From the NCBI RefSeq assembly GCF_947623445.1, contig NC_135246.1, positions 15,235,856 to 15,299,855 of the forward strand: a stretch of DNA of 64,000 nucleotides, read 5' to 3'. The notes below the pieces were generated by a model. That model did no database searches and was not told the DNA's origin. It was given only the letters and a program-made list of their open reading frames with translations. This stretch comes from Clavelina lepadiformis. Its lineage: Eukaryota; Chordata; Ascidiacea; Aplousobranchia; Clavelinidae. Below are positions 1 through 12,517 of this stretch, one piece after another; position 1 is the first letter of the stretch; each line of letters starts with the position of its first letter. A program made the translations under genes and the position numbers.

Positions 1-36
1 TGAGGTAAACCAACGCTGCTTACGCCTCTTTTACAG

Positions 37-218
37 GCACTTTTGCGGTTTGTGGCGTCTCAATCTACACCAGATCGGTGGCTGATTTTCTTCAACGTAT
101 AAACGGTACTTACTTCTACAGCTACGGTCTAGCTTGGGTTTCAGGGCCTTTTGCATGGGTTGGTGGAACGTTGGCTCTTTACGCAACGACAAAGAAAGCT
201 CAAGATAACTACATGTGA
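37..218 (+). CDS. claudin/PMP22-like protein, last exon (5' part outside window)
   Basis: This is the terminal exon of a four-membrane-span protein of the claudin/PMP22 type. An acceptor (ttttacag) ends at 36, and the reading frame runs 60 codons to a TGA at 216-218. It opens with membrane span 3 (GTFAVCGVSIYTRS), passes through a short second extracellular loop (LQRINGTYFYSYGLAW) with one N-glycosylation sequon (NGT), and finishes with span 4 (VSGPFAWVGGTLALYA) and a short cytoplasmic tail ending DNYM. The YSYGLAW text before the last span matches the loop-2/span-4 junction of claudin-family proteins. The exon is closely similar to the last exon of the complete gene at 3993-4715, so the two are tandem paralogues. 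Upstream exons lie before the window. Which claudin-like subfamily this is, and whether it forms junctions, cannot be told. Confidence 0.75.
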
Positions 219-3200
219 CGAAAACCTACTGTGATAATACGTAACTCAAGCGTGTATTGTGACGTAGGTACGACTGACTTGTAGAAAAAAGTGTTTAGCA
301 AATTGAATGGAAAACCTGATGAAAGGCATGTTTAAAAGTTATTATCGCTTACAAATAGTTCTTTTTTACAAGGCATTTTTTATTGTTCTAACGTTATTAG
401 CTTACCTTTTTCAGAATACGTTGCCGTTTATGAAGTACCAAAGATAAATGAAAACAGCTTTTTACAAAAAAAAATTTGCTGCTTCATACACGTAACTATA
501 ATCTGTTTTGCATCCAATACTGAAAAGCTCGCATTAATCAAACTATGCATAAAATTGTATAAACCGACAAAGTATGACAATTGACAAAGAATGTTTTGAC
601 AAAAATTACATATAATATATTTTCGAATCATCCAATTTTTTCGCCTACTTATTCATAAAATTCATGAAGCTGAAACATAAATCACGAAACGAAAGTAGAC
701 CTTTGAGTTTTTTGTTTGTTGTTTTACGTTGCAAATGAACCTGCTTTTTTTCTAATTATCATTTCATGTCAAATGTATCGTTTTCGAATCAGTTATTATT
801 TTTAACTCATCATGATTTGCCTCTGCATTAAAAGATGTAATTTTCTAACTGCTTGTTATTATCTGGAATATAAAAAATAAAGCTTTACTTGCGTAAAGAG
901 TTTTTTTCATTTGGCTCTGAATAAAATTTATAGTAGTCAAAATATTTCAATATTTTCTCCATTTTTAGCCGGGACCGATTCTATAGGGAAACCTTGTCAA
1001 GAAGGTCATGCTAGGGGCAGCACCTTGCGATCCCCCTAAACTGTTTGCAATTTTAGCCAAACCTGTCATTTCTGCGACAGAAATACCCACTCTTAAACAG
1101 GCTATAGGTCAGAGTTATTATTGTATCATCTAGTTCTTGGTCGACTCGTTGTTGACGTCGTGTCGACTTTAAACAGTAAAGTTTCAACATTGAGAGATTT
1201 GCGAATTTCGATGCTACATCTTTTTCCTTTATTATGTTAAACCAATAGTATTCTATGAAATTCCATTTCTGAAACATATAAAGCCGTAACGGTATTTTTG
1301 CATTTTTGCAATGCAATGCAATTTTTCCAGTTTTCTTGATGTTTATTTTATATCAAGTGTTTCTATATGTATATGGGGTATTCCTTCTTCTCCTGTATTA
1401 TACTAATAATTCTACTTAAGTGCATAAGCGTAATAGTACGGAATCAAAGCCGATAACGTCGGATTGAGGAAAGTCTTTTTGTACCACTTAAACTCGGCCA
1501 TGATTACTCGTCACTCAAGCCCCGGGTACTGCGCCTGTTTTTGTGCAAGTTTCAACCTACTTTTTACCTTGTCCTTTTAACTGTTCACCAGGACAACTGA
1601 ACAAAGGCAAGCATCGATCGTTAATGCCTTTTTTACTGGTGTTAGTGATAGCGAACCCGGACTACATTATAACGAGCTCGGCTCTCTGATCATCATCCCA
1701 CCATCTACCCATTTGGGTGGATGTGTTGATTTTGGCTTTAACGTTGTGACAATGCCACAATAGACATTTTCATTGCAGTAAATAAGCGATAGCCCAAAAT
1801 CAGCGTTCCGTATTACCACAACCTAAACATTAACCAACTTTAATAAACATTACTTAAAATTTCCCTCACAATTTTTACTTTAGTATGGGATAAAATAACA
1901 TGTTTCTGTCTAACTTTTTAAAAAAATGTTAACATTGCTCAGCAAAACTGCATAAAAAAGTTAGTAATGTTGTATACTTTTTAGCTTGGAAGCATATATT
2001 TTTACAATGTTTTTTTCAAAAATCAAGCTGTCAGTGAGTTTAGCATCTATTTCCTTTTAAGAAGGTGTTGAGAAAGAGAGAAAAAGATCTTCCATATACA
2101 TTACATTCAATATAACAAATGCTGTATGATCTGGTTATTCAGTGTCATAGTTTTCTTTAAGTAATATTAAGGGCAATGGTAAAACAAGTATGTTTTCGAA
2201 CAGAATACTGTCCAAACAAATCCATACTGTACATATCTCTTTTTATAGCTTTGCACTTACACCGTCAGTTATAATAAGATAAAGTTTCTGCGTTACTCGC
2301 CAAGTTATAGAAAATTATAGCGTATATAGGCGGTGTAAAACTAAAAGCTACACTGTTCCATTTGCAGGTAAATCTTTCAATAAAATATAGCATCTTTGAC
2401 ACACTTTATGACTTTGAAATTTTTTCGTCACGTTACTTTCTGCGTAACTAACCACTAACCAACCATGACTGTTTTAACTGTACAGAAGGAGAGAAATTCC
2501 TCAGCATAGCAGCGCAATTCAAAGAGCAGCTATACTGCGTATGCCGATGAGATTGTGCCACGCTTTTTTTACAACTTGGAAGAAAATTTTCTACTGCAAA
2601 ATAAGAAAGATGTTGGCTGCTTTGTATTTTTGTTTATTGCCGAGATTTATCACATTTGAGAGTTTTAAGATATGATTGTAGAAACTGCTTATATACTTTT
2701 TCACTCAAATGAGGCAGTGTAAGGATATAAGCTTTGAGTCCCTTTTGCGATATCCGTTATTGTTTGGCGACGATACAATTCGTCTGTATCGCACATTTAA
2801 TTGAACAAAAGGCACCCTTCTTTAGATATAAGTATTTATTAAAGAAAACATTTATAGAATTAAAACTTAAAATGATTAAAAGAAAGTATATAAAAGCTTG
2901 CTTTATCAACAAAGGAAACTCGATTAGGCGAGCGTAACTACAGTATACGTGTAACCGAAAATTCTTGCCTTCTGGTGCCGGGCTGTTTTCCCACATTCAC
3001 GGTGAACCGCGACACCATCAGTTAAACCCAAGAAAGCAATTCATTTTATTAAACAGCCACCACGACCAAAACCAAAACGACTTTCTTTAAATAACTTTAC
3101 AAAGATTTTTCAGAATGCAAAAGGTGAGGTGTCAAACTAATGATAAGATAAGAAAGCACAAAACGTGAGTTAAATAAAGATAATCGCAAGTAATCAACTA

Positions 3201-3992
3201 AAACCTAAACACCGTGAAGTATTCATCGCACATCAAGCAGAGAATTAACGCATTATAAAACGGTAAAACATAAGATACTATAACTAACAGGTGACATATT
3301 TTCGTTATATACGCACCTAACTATACTGATTAACAGAATAGAAACGTGGTAACTGTTTTGCGTACGGACCGGTTTAAATAAACTTATTCTGGTTAAAGAT
3401 AGAAACGGGCTTATACTGCAAAGCTAGAGCTATTAATAGCTCAAGTTAAATTATACCGTGTAAGACGTAAGACCGGCTACTAAAATAGTTAAAATATCTC
3501 AAAGGCTTATACCGAAGCGCCAACGAAAGCAGAACTGAAAAAAACAATAGCTATAACTATCTTTCGTTTAACAATACTCAAAATTAATACAGCATATAAT
3601 CTGTGCAAAGAAAAAAAATTTAAAAACGTAAAATGTCGTAAGATCCTCCAGAAGTCGCGTAAATGTTGGCATGACAGGTAAAAAATATGTGGCAATGAAC
3701 TGCACAACCAATAAATACAGTGAAACTTAGACTATGACAATGCATATATACTTCTTATAGACGTCTTTGAGTTATGCGTGTAGATACAAAACACTGCAAA
3801 AGTGTGTAATCAAAACGCAGTGACGGTAAAGCGGTGTGGTTGAATTGAAACAATGAAATATTTGTTACAGAACTACAGTTTTCATTATTTGTCTCTTTCA
3901 GCCACAAGTTTTTTTGGAGTATTGGAGTAATATACTGATTAAGCTAAACTACTTTCAGCCTAATAATATATCAGATAATTAATCAGTTGAAA
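219..3992. other. intergenic, no gene seen; contains a block related to 5620-6300
   Basis: No convincing coding region is seen in this 3.8-kb stretch; the open frames are short, AT-rich and without family resemblance. A possible polyadenylation signal (AATAAA) for the upstream claudin-like gene lies near 876. The part from about 2030 to 2790 is recognisably related to about 5620-6300, which precedes the decayed third claudin copy. Shared stretches include 'gttgagaa.gagaaaaa.agatctt', 'ctggttattgagtg', 'acatttgagagtttta' and 'attgtttggcgatgata'. The duplication of the cluster therefore carried flanking DNA. About 1.2 kb without such similarity separates the block at 2790 from the gene at 3993. 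Confidence 0.5.
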
Positions 3993-4715
3993 ATGGCAAA
4001 TAACATCACGTGGTGCGCTTCCATATTCTGTTTTCTCGCCTTCGCCCTTACTGTGGTTGCTTCATTCACACCTGGATGGGTACAATTTCCAAATATTCTT
4101 TCCTTAGGCTTTCTTCAAATATGTTCTCAAAGATTAGCATCATGCATCACTAGCATAAGTAAGTCCGTAGTGTCATTGCTAGTTTTTACTCAGTATTTCA
4201 AGGCAACGTTTGTATTGAGCATTGAGGTCGATGTTGTAATTATTCTAATTTTTAGGAAGTGATGGTGGAACCATCGCCGCCATGGTGCTTATGTTCTTGT
4301 CGGTTTTGTTGACTATGCTTGGATTCATTTTCCTGCTGGTCGGCATTAATAGAAAGTCGCCAGCATTGATGCGCATTGCTGGCACTATCGTCATTGTTGG
4401 AGGTGAGACATAGCCAAGTGAGCATTTAAAACTAAAGCTGTCATGCCAAATCTCATAACTCCATTCGATACGTTGTAAGTTATTCAAATTTTATACCTTA
4501 ATTTGCTTAGTGTTGAGATTTTTCAATGTCTTTACTATTCATTTACAGGCAGTCTTGCGATTGCTGGTGTTTCAACCTATACCAGGATAGCGACAGGTGC
4601 TATTCAGTTCGCAAACGGCACTTACTTCTATAGTTACGGTCTAGCTTGGGCTTCAGGTTTTATTGCTTGGTTGGGTGGGGCATTGACCTATTTCGCTGCG
4701 AGAAAGACTTATTGA
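3993..4715 (+). CDS. claudin/PMP22-like four-span membrane protein, complete
   Basis: Three exons join in frame: 3993-4158, 4256-4402 and 4549-4715, giving 159 residues. The first in-frame ATG is at 3993. Span 1 is about residues 7-25 (ITWCASIFCFLAFALTVVAS). Extracellular loop 1 follows, with the family's pattern of a Trp after the first span (PGWVQ) and then GFLQIC...SC, standing in for the claudin W-GLW-C-C signature. Span 2 (AAMVLMFLSVLLTMLGFIFL), a short basic turn (NRKSP), span 3 starting at IAGTIVIVGG, and span 4 (YGLAWASGFIAWLGGALTY) complete it, with a short RKTY tail. Size, topology and cysteine pair fit the claudin/PMP22/EMP superfamily; the tail lacks a clear PDZ-binding motif. It sits between a paralogue ending at 218 and a decayed paralogue at 6428-6994. 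A junction or membrane-organising role is inference from the family. Confidence 0.8.
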
Positions 4716-6427
4716 GAATTATCTTTTCGTCACGACAACCTATTACTGTGAGTATAATACCTAATCTGTGTGTTATTATATACAATAGGGTTGTCGGTAT
4801 AAGTTTGTAGCATCTAGCAACAAACTCCTTCGTTATCCAAACGAAAAAAATATGATACATTTTTCGGTTTTCGCTGTAAGCAATGATACATTTTATTTCT
4901 GAGTAACTGGCTGCCGAAATCCCGAATTGATCAGCCGAAGCAAAACAGAATAATTTTTAGTAAGAAAATAATATAAAACCAAAGCAACCGGCGCACATCC
5001 GACCAACGACCAGTCAAATACACTAATACAGTGCATTTTGCCAAGCAAGCCAATACCGCAGCAACACTAACTGCGCCAATGATTTTTGTCACACTAACAT
5101 GAGCTGTTCAACTTGTTCCTGTTGATCTGTATACCTAAAGTTTCTACCCAGGTTGGGCAGTTATAACATGCTGTATTGATTGTTTTCAGAATATGCTGTG
5201 TCATTTGTCAACGATAGAAGATATTTCATTGCAAAACAACAGCATTTAATTATTGTAAATAAACTTCATTGTTTGTAATGACATCACTTATTGCTTTATA
5301 CTGCATGTAGCTATAGGACAATCTTGCGCTATACCTTGTTAAACTAGCTGACTATAACCAAACAAAGCAACATTTATACCGCTTTTGTACATCTTTTAAG
5401 CAAATACTTCGTGTGGACATGGGCTACTGTACTCTAATTGTTATTACGAAAACTATTTGTTAAGAACAAGGAACGGTTTACTTAGCAGGTGAAGATATTG
5501 CAAGTTATTCTTTGCTTACCGTGTCGATACTTCAGTATAGGTTTTGTATTGACAATCAAGATATGCTGTATTCCAAATATGTCATCAACGCTAATTGTAT
5601 GATATAAACTAAAAGTCTTTTAATAGACGTTTAACATCTACATCTTCTATTGAGAAAGTGTTGAGAAGGAGAAAAAAAGATCTTCAAAATTGTAAACAAC
5701 AAAATGTATACATTTATAAAGGTTGACGTTTAAGTTGTCTTGAATTACCTTTACAGTAGTTTGGCATCTTGCTGTGCTCGTCTCGCACGACAGAGCTCAC
5801 CAGTATCAGCGAATAGTTGGTTTAAAAAAATTCAAAATATTTGACGACGACTCATGATCATGTGATTTTGTGAAATGGGTGACCTTCTAGTCAGTACTGA
5901 TTGCAATTTAATTGCAAATTTTTTGTTCTTTTTTAGTTGTTTTGTGAGTTTTTTTTTCTTACACGTCGCGTGAACCTTATATTGAATATTACAGATGTTT
6001 ATGGCCTGGTTATTGAGTGCATTTTAAAGAATTGTGTCCGGAAGGGTTGTGCCGCTGTGGCAACGGTATTGTCAGCGCTTGCCACACCACGCTATTTAGA
6101 AGAAAACTTGCTAGTATATAAAATGAATGACAGTAAATGCTTCACACTTCTCTATTGTTGAGGTTAGACGCATTTGAGAGTTTTATGGCTTGCTAATAGC
6201 ATTTTGCTGTTAAAATACTTTCACTAAAATACGGAGCAGGAAATAATATACAACTTTTCGCAATAAGAAATATTGTTTGGCGATGATATGTTCTCTTTGT
6301 ATAAGATAAGTAATCGGCATTTCATTTAGAAGATGACGAGTACAACGTTATCTTGATTTCTTCAGTTTAACTTGACTTTTGCTGGATATCCTTCTGTTTT
6401 AAAGATAAGAAACTATACATTAGAAAT
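4716..6427. other. intergenic, no gene seen; 3' part related to 2030-2790
   Basis: No coding region can be supported. The 3' half (about 5620-6300) is the diverged counterpart of about 2030-2790 and precedes the pseudogene as a copied upstream flank. Confidence 0.45.
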
Positions 6428-6994
6428 ATAGCCAACAGCATCACCTGGTGCGCCAGTGAATTCTGCATCATCGCCTTGGCACTTACCGCCGTCGCGTCTT
6501 TTACTCCAGGATGGGTTCAATATCATGAGACCAATTTCCGTGTATCTGCTACCTTTGGACTTCTGCAAAGTTGCTTTGGTGGCACAGTGTGTGTCGTTAA
6601 CGTGAGTACGTTCTGCATGAATGCATGTAAACGAATGGTGCAACACAAACTCTGAATTCAACATCAAAGTTTTTGTCTGATTTTAATAGGTTTACACAGT
6701 GGCGCTACCGTCGCCGCCATGGTCCAGATGTTCCTATCGGTTATTCTAAAGTTTTTCATTGTATGCTAAAAAAGGATCATTTGTACCTGGCTGCCACTTA
6801 GACAAAATATTAAGCTTTTAACAGGAAGTCTTGCAGTTTCTGGTGCTTCAAGCGACATAACCAGATGATTGACTGGCTTTCTTTCGTTCATAAACGGCTC
6901 TTAAGTCTATAGTCACGGTCTAGCATGAGCTGCAAGACCATTGGGATAGGTTGGTGGTGCATTGGCTTGTTATGCGGCTGTAAAAAGCATCTGA
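6428..6994 (+). pseudogene. decayed claudin/PMP22-like paralogue
   Basis: This is a third copy of the claudin-like gene, no longer able to encode a protein. The first-exon region (6428-6601) still reads ITWCASEFC, VASFTPGWVQY and FGLLQSCF, clearly the same family as the gene at 3993, but the start codon position carries ATA. A remnant of exon 2 begins at 6690 (after ttaatag) and loses its match after about 70 bases. Exon 3 (6825-6994) is recognisable through SLAVSGAS, SFINGS, VYSHGLA and VGGALACYAA but contains several in-frame stops. Splice signals are still partly visible. The upstream flank resembles that of its neighbour, so it probably arose by local segmental duplication and then decayed. 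An alternative, that this is an active gene with a distant start, is unlikely given the stops in exon 3. Confidence 0.75.
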
Positions 6995-8771
6995 GGAAAC
7001 TCTAGGTAGGAGGTCGGCATTTGCTGTGAGTAAAATTCCTAACAAGTACACTACTGCATTATGATGCTTCTGCCGGCATTATTTCTGGCTTGGATTATAA
7101 GCAGTTTATATGTATATTGTATAGTTATATTACAACGGATAAACGTGTTAAATAAACCAGTTTGATATATGGTGTACAATATTTTCCGTTAAATCATTTA
7201 CAAGAATTGCACAATGCACAGTATAATAGCAGCAAGTTATTTTGCCCTTTTTCTGAATACGCTGCGGTTTATCAAGGAAAGAAGATCTTCTTGTTATAAT
7301 ACAGCGTTTGAAAAAATTAAAATGCATTTTCCGGTTATAAACGTTGTTATACTCATAAGCTCTATACGTCCACTGGGTAATGAAACGTTATTAACGTCTA
7401 TTAGTTTTCATAACTATGAGCAAACCGCCGTCGAATTCCATCGTTACATTGCTGTTCAACTTTCAAGCATATACTTCATGTAAATATACTTGTTGTCACA
7501 CTTTTTATTGTTTAAAAGGAGTAGTTAAAGATGCGTCTTATCTGTAGATAATATTGCCTTTAACTTGTTTTGTATACGCAATTCCCGTGAAAACATGTAG
7601 GTGAAATGTAATGTAATGTAGTCAATGTAAGTGAAAAGATGTATTATACAAGCCATATAAAGGTTTTAGGCTATATATATGCCTTGTATTAACTGACAAT
7701 TTATAGACAGATAGGCCATTATCGGCGCATTAACAGGCCTATGATACGATATAGTATCAAAACTAATTTGCTGTCAATAAACACATAATATACTTATACA
7801 CTAAAATCTCTGTTATTTGTTTATCCTGTTTAATTAAGTACAGCTCACTCCGCTTAAGCAATAATAATCACAATCAATTTTTGTACAAAACAATACACCT
7901 TCAAACCGATTAATTATAAACCATTCGTGACTCAATTTAATTGTCTCCATATAAATATAACATGATATTAATTCCTGGCAGTTTGTCATTATTTTGGACT
8001 ATAAGACTGACTATCGTTTTCTTCAAAACTTGGCAGTTTTCTTTCAAGGCGTCGAATTTTTTCTTCCTGGCTCTAAATATCAAAAAAGAGACTTTAAAGC
8101 GGCTTATAAACAATTAATACACATAAAAGTGGTTTATTCATCTTACACATATTCGTATTACAAGCATTTAATGCTAAGTTTGCATTTAGCAACAAAACTT
8201 GTTAAGTGTGCATAGTAAATACAAACTTGTAAGGCTTTGACAAGCGTTTGGTAAAATTCTCTGGTTTTCCTGTTTGCTTTCAAACTCGAGAGTTTGGTTT
8301 GTGTCAACAGATTAACAAAGTTAACACCTGGACGCAAAGTGCAACTTCCGGACACTCTACGAAAGATCATGTCTTCATTTACGGCTGAAAATAAAAGAGT
8401 GTGCTCATGGAGATATTAAGCCTTTCTCTATGATATTTAGGTATTGGTAGTTGTATGGCTTTACTATACAAGCACTGATATAAGTTATTGTTTCAATCAA
8501 CGAAGAAACATTGTTGAAAGAATATTTGCAAATAATGAAAAAAGAAAACAATAAAAACCATTTAGAATTGAAATGGATATAAATTGATACTTAAATTCGA
8601 GTGTGTTTGTATTCTATCTGTTTTGTGTTATAGGGGGGAATAAAAAGTTCGTAAATGGGCAAAGGGTGGAATGTAACAAAAAAGGTTATGAACCACAGAT
8701 TTAAACTTTCCTACAATGTGAAGTAAACAGCAGAAGGACCAACAAACCAGCATATAATCAAAACATATCAT
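6995..8771. other. intergenic, nothing recognised
   Basis: An AT-rich stretch with short uninformative open frames only. It contains the 3' flank of the claudin pseudogene and the downstream flank of the minus-strand gene that ends at 8772. No repeat ends or RNA genes were recognised. Confidence 0.4.
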
Positions 8772-11463
8772 TTATGTCTTACTGTTCCTGCCGATATTTT
8801 GAGTTGTTGCAACGTCCCTCACAATAAGACTTCGAAGAGTTTCTGCTTCGTCGGTGTTATCGACCGTGGTGACGTAGTCGTATTCGTAGCGACGCATGTA
8901 CATTGTAAATGGGTACGGTTCCGCATCAGGATTGTTAATGCCTAAGAAAACCACCAGTGAAAAACATGTAAATTCTATAGTTAATTGTTTTGAGTCTGTC
9001 AAATTATGCAGTTAATACACTACTTCTCATTTTTATCATACATCACTAAACGTTAAATAAAGAATATAAACTAGACGACCGTGTATGAAGCACCCATGAG
9101 TAACCTGTTCTAAAGGTGGGAATCCTTCCTTCGTCGTTCCTTCCGCAAGGACCTTTCCAGTCGAACATTTCTTCTCCGTCGATGCTGAGCCTTATCCAAG
9201 CGTTAGATGTAAGCACACCGGGGTCTTCTGCGATTGAAAGTAAAACGTATACTATTTGGAATTTCATGAAGTTGACATTTACATAAACATTGTCATTCAC
9301 AGGTCATGCCTTGTTATGTTTAGCATTCTATGAGCTCGAACTGCCTTAACCGCCATTCAAAGTCTTACCTGGATGAAAGCGGTAGTTAGAAGAATATTCG
9401 CTCCACTTGATTTTCCACTCAAGGTTGATCCAACGATCAAGCATAGAATCCTCGATTGGCATTCTCCAAAGAAGGCTATGCTGATGAGAAATTTTATTTA
9501 TGCCATTTACGATCGCGGAGGAGAATTAAAGTTGTTGTGAACTACGCTAATTTGATCGGGAAAAGATCTTTTTGTCATTGACTACCTGTTGTCTCGGATG
9601 CAAAGCACAAGTCCGGTTATAGGGAGTTGGTTTACCCACTCCGCATCCTCCTTTTTCAATGAACTTCCTCTCATCTGATCTAGCCGCAACGATAAGATTG
9701 CCATCTTCGACAGCCAAGATCAAAGGAGGGTAGCCTCCGTGTTGGTAATGTATTCCCGAAGATTCTCCATTTGGTAAAAGCACGGTACCTTTTGGAAAAG
9801 CAATGTTAGCAACATTTTTAACAATATATATGTGTGAATACGTTATCATCGGTTAAAATCTTTCCAACGTCTAGCTTTTATAACGGAACATACCAAAAAC
9901 ACAAGTCAACTCAATTAAATTACCAAAGAAATAAGATGTAGAATTTTAATTTGTATAAGATGTTATCAAACGATCATTACTACAGGGTATAAATTTTTAC
10001 CATCGTCACAAGTATTCCCCATCTCTTCGCATAACCGGTGGCGATCTTCATTGCTCAGTCTTGCAACGCAGCCTTGCTCATCTTTGACAATGTTTGGGTC
10101 GGCTGTGCCTTGCCACTGGGTGAGGATAAAGTAGCCGCTTTCCGAGATTCCGCTTCGTGGAAGAAATATATCGTACGAGTAGCTATGTATGCCGTTTTCG
10201 GGTTCGTTGGCCGCATTACAATACGTGATAAGAGAGGAACCTGTATAAGTTTGAAACAAAAACAAGATAAAATGAAGGAAAAAGGAGTTTTGAAATTAAA
10301 CCAACAAAAGGATTCATTGTTGTCCACAGATGACAATTGTTACGTCATTAACACTAATCGTAGGAGAAAGTTTCACTGCTTATTGGCCAACCATTTCTGC
10401 GGCCCCGCTAATCTAAAGGCTTTGCTGAATCAAAGCGGACGAGTTACTCACCTAACGTGGGGTCGAGGACTGGAGAACCGAATTTTTCACTCAGGTCTTC
10501 TGGTGTGACGTAGCACGTTATCAGTTGCAAACGTGACTTCTTTCCGTCGTGACGTGGCGACATGGTGAATCTGTGGACAAATATTGATGGTCATGACATG
10601 CTTAGTTTTAAAGTAAGTTATTAACTATCTCCCTTTTACGCTATAGAGTATAAGCTAGATATATAGATTATGCATAGGTTATATTTTATCGCTTATGCCT
10701 GTCTATTTTATGGAATTATAGGTCTTTATCTATATTACGCACGGAATTTTTTGAACCTTATACTTGCCATATAAACGTTGCTAACCTGTAGATTAAGTTG
10801 TCAAGATCATCAGGGTCTTCAGCGTATTCCAATCCACTTACCGATCTGTCGATACCGGATTGAGTGGCAACGAATTGACCATTCAAAATTGCACCTAAAT
10901 TAGTAGAAAGACATTGTAGTTAAACATAAACGACTCCACAAAATGTGCTGATAAAGCAAACTTTATGACAAACTAAATTGGAAAAAATAAATGTCAATTA
11001 CTTACTTTCATTTGTTAACTTGCCAGTTGGCTGCGCATAATTCTCAAACGTCTTCCAGAGCAAATTTTCATTGACACTTACTGAAATTCAAATAATAATC
11101 AACAAGAGAATTTACATTAGCTTATGTATTGCTACTTGCTAGAGCAGCTAGACGCATGTCCAAGCATGAATTGTCAAAACACAATTAGGAAATTAGTTTT
11201 TGTTAAATATTTTTAAACTTTATTACTAAATACTTCATAAAATTGTAGCCCAGTTTGTTCTTCTGTCAGCAGAAAGTCACAATGACTTTATTCGGACACC
11301 TTTTTTAATTAACAGCCATATTTCTTTTTTTTAATAATTCACAAAATCAAATAATGAAAAATTGCATTATGTCTATACACTTACCTACTGGTTGCCCTTG
11401 AGCTTGCGATAGACACAATAAAACTAAACAGGAGAACACGCTCATACCGATGCGAGATAACAT
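8772..11463 (-). CDS. secreted polysaccharide-lyase-like protein (heparin lyase I-type fold), 9 exons
   Basis: Nine exons on the minus strand join in frame to 409 residues: 11463-11385, 11080-11006, 10894-10786, 10570-10452, 10240-10001, 9788-9586, 9480-9369, 9227-9105 and 8941-8772. The ATG at 11463 is chosen because it opens a good signal peptide (MLSRIGMSVFSCLVLLCLSQ, cut near AQG-QP). Text typical of the jelly-roll polysaccharide lyase family (Pfam PF14099; heparin lyase I PL13, glucuronan lyase PL20) follows: SYSYDIFLP and GYFILTQWQGTADP (near 150-180), YPPLILAVEDGNLIVAARSD, then the strand DRWINLEWKIKWSEYS, then WIRLSIDGEEMFDWKGP and the end strand TFRTG. The many cysteines, the signal peptide and eight introns argue for a genuine secreted host protein. 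The family is mostly bacterial and fungal, so an old horizontal acquisition is possible. The usual QWH reads QWQ here and the terminal GIYR reads GINN, so catalysis is uncertain. It could instead be a lectin-like relative. Confidence 0.6.
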
Positions 11464-12173
11464 TTCAAGCCGATGTTGCCTTTTGAAGATACAACTGCCT
11501 GTAGGTGTGAAATGTTCATCTGTTCGGATCGGCAACGCAGCTCGTCCTTAAATAAAGCCGGAACCGGAATTACACCACTCGGGATTAATTTCGAAATTTT
11601 ATTCGAAACTTTTCTTAGTTAAAAAACGCTCAGTTATTCGTGACAGATATCAGGTTTCGCTGGTGGTTCGTGCAGACCGTTTAATGACTTGGACAAACAC
11701 GATTCGGTGCCGCTTGGCTGCCAAAATAAGCAAAATTAAAATTAAGCAGACATTTTAAATATTATTTTAAAGTCCCAACAGAAAGTCGTGCTTTCCGTTT
11801 GTCGAGCAACAATTATGATGTCGATGATTACCTCACCGCACGAGACCAGCTTCTACCAATAAAATATGTTGTGAAATTGTCCCAGAGCATAGAGTAGTGC
11901 TCAGATGGAGTGTCTGTTAGACTTCTTTGTTCCAGATTAAGTTCCACTGCAACAATGAAACATTTCTTACAAAGAGTTTGTAAAACTCAGTATACTTTAT
12001 TAACACCACCCACATTAAAGACCCATATAACAACTTTCGTTACACTACCATATTGTAGGCTATATAGCCTATATACCAAGTGTATCTTGTCAAATACTCA
12101 ATGCATGCAAATGATTGATTTCTTTTCATATTTTTCTATACTACTATTATATTTGATCCAATTTGAATATTAA
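11464..12173. other. intergenic, upstream flank of the lyase-like gene
   Basis: This stretch holds the 5' flank of the minus-strand secreted gene. An in-frame upstream ATG at 11535 exists but would place a polar stretch before the signal peptide, so it is not used. Nothing else was recognised. Confidence 0.4.
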
Positions 12174-12509
12174 CTAGGGTTGGGATTTCGGGACCAAATA
12201 AGAAATCTCGGGGTTTCTACTCATCATTCCTGGGATTTTTCGGGATTAATAAATTTGGAAAAAGTAGCCTACACACATAATCTGCAAAAACCGCATTTAT
12301 TTTTTTTAATATTGACGCATGAACAGGAGCTTATCAAGACCGCAATCATTAAGGTCTATCCTGATTTTATTAGCAAAATAACCAAGTGCCGAGAAGCTGG
12401 CTTGTATTGCAAAACTGTTTTAAAACAAAAAAAAAATCCACAAATTTACAAAGATCGGGACTAGGAAAAAAATGATTCAAATCCCGGGATTTCCCGGGAT
12501 CTCAACCTT
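12174..12509. mobile_element. non-autonomous hAT-like DNA transposon (MITE), 336 bp
   Basis: The element is bounded by a perfect 8-bp direct repeat AATATTAA at 12166-12173 and 12510-12517, the target-duplication length of hAT transposons. Its ends are inverted repeats: the left end reads CTAGGGTTGGGATTTCGGGA, and the reverse complement of the right end reads AAGGTTGAGATCCCGGGAAA. Further GGGATTT/CCCGGGATTT motifs lie just inside. An equally good reading shifts each boundary by one base, giving TARGGTTGRGAT ends with a 7-of-8 duplication. No transposase is encoded and the interior is AT-rich. The perfect duplication suggests a fairly young insertion. Confidence 0.75.
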
Positions 12510-12517
12510 AATATTAA

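Noticed and set aside
10038-10508. A 156-codon plus-strand frame.
   Set aside because: It overlaps two exons of the minus-strand lyase-like gene in antisense and shows no family resemblance.
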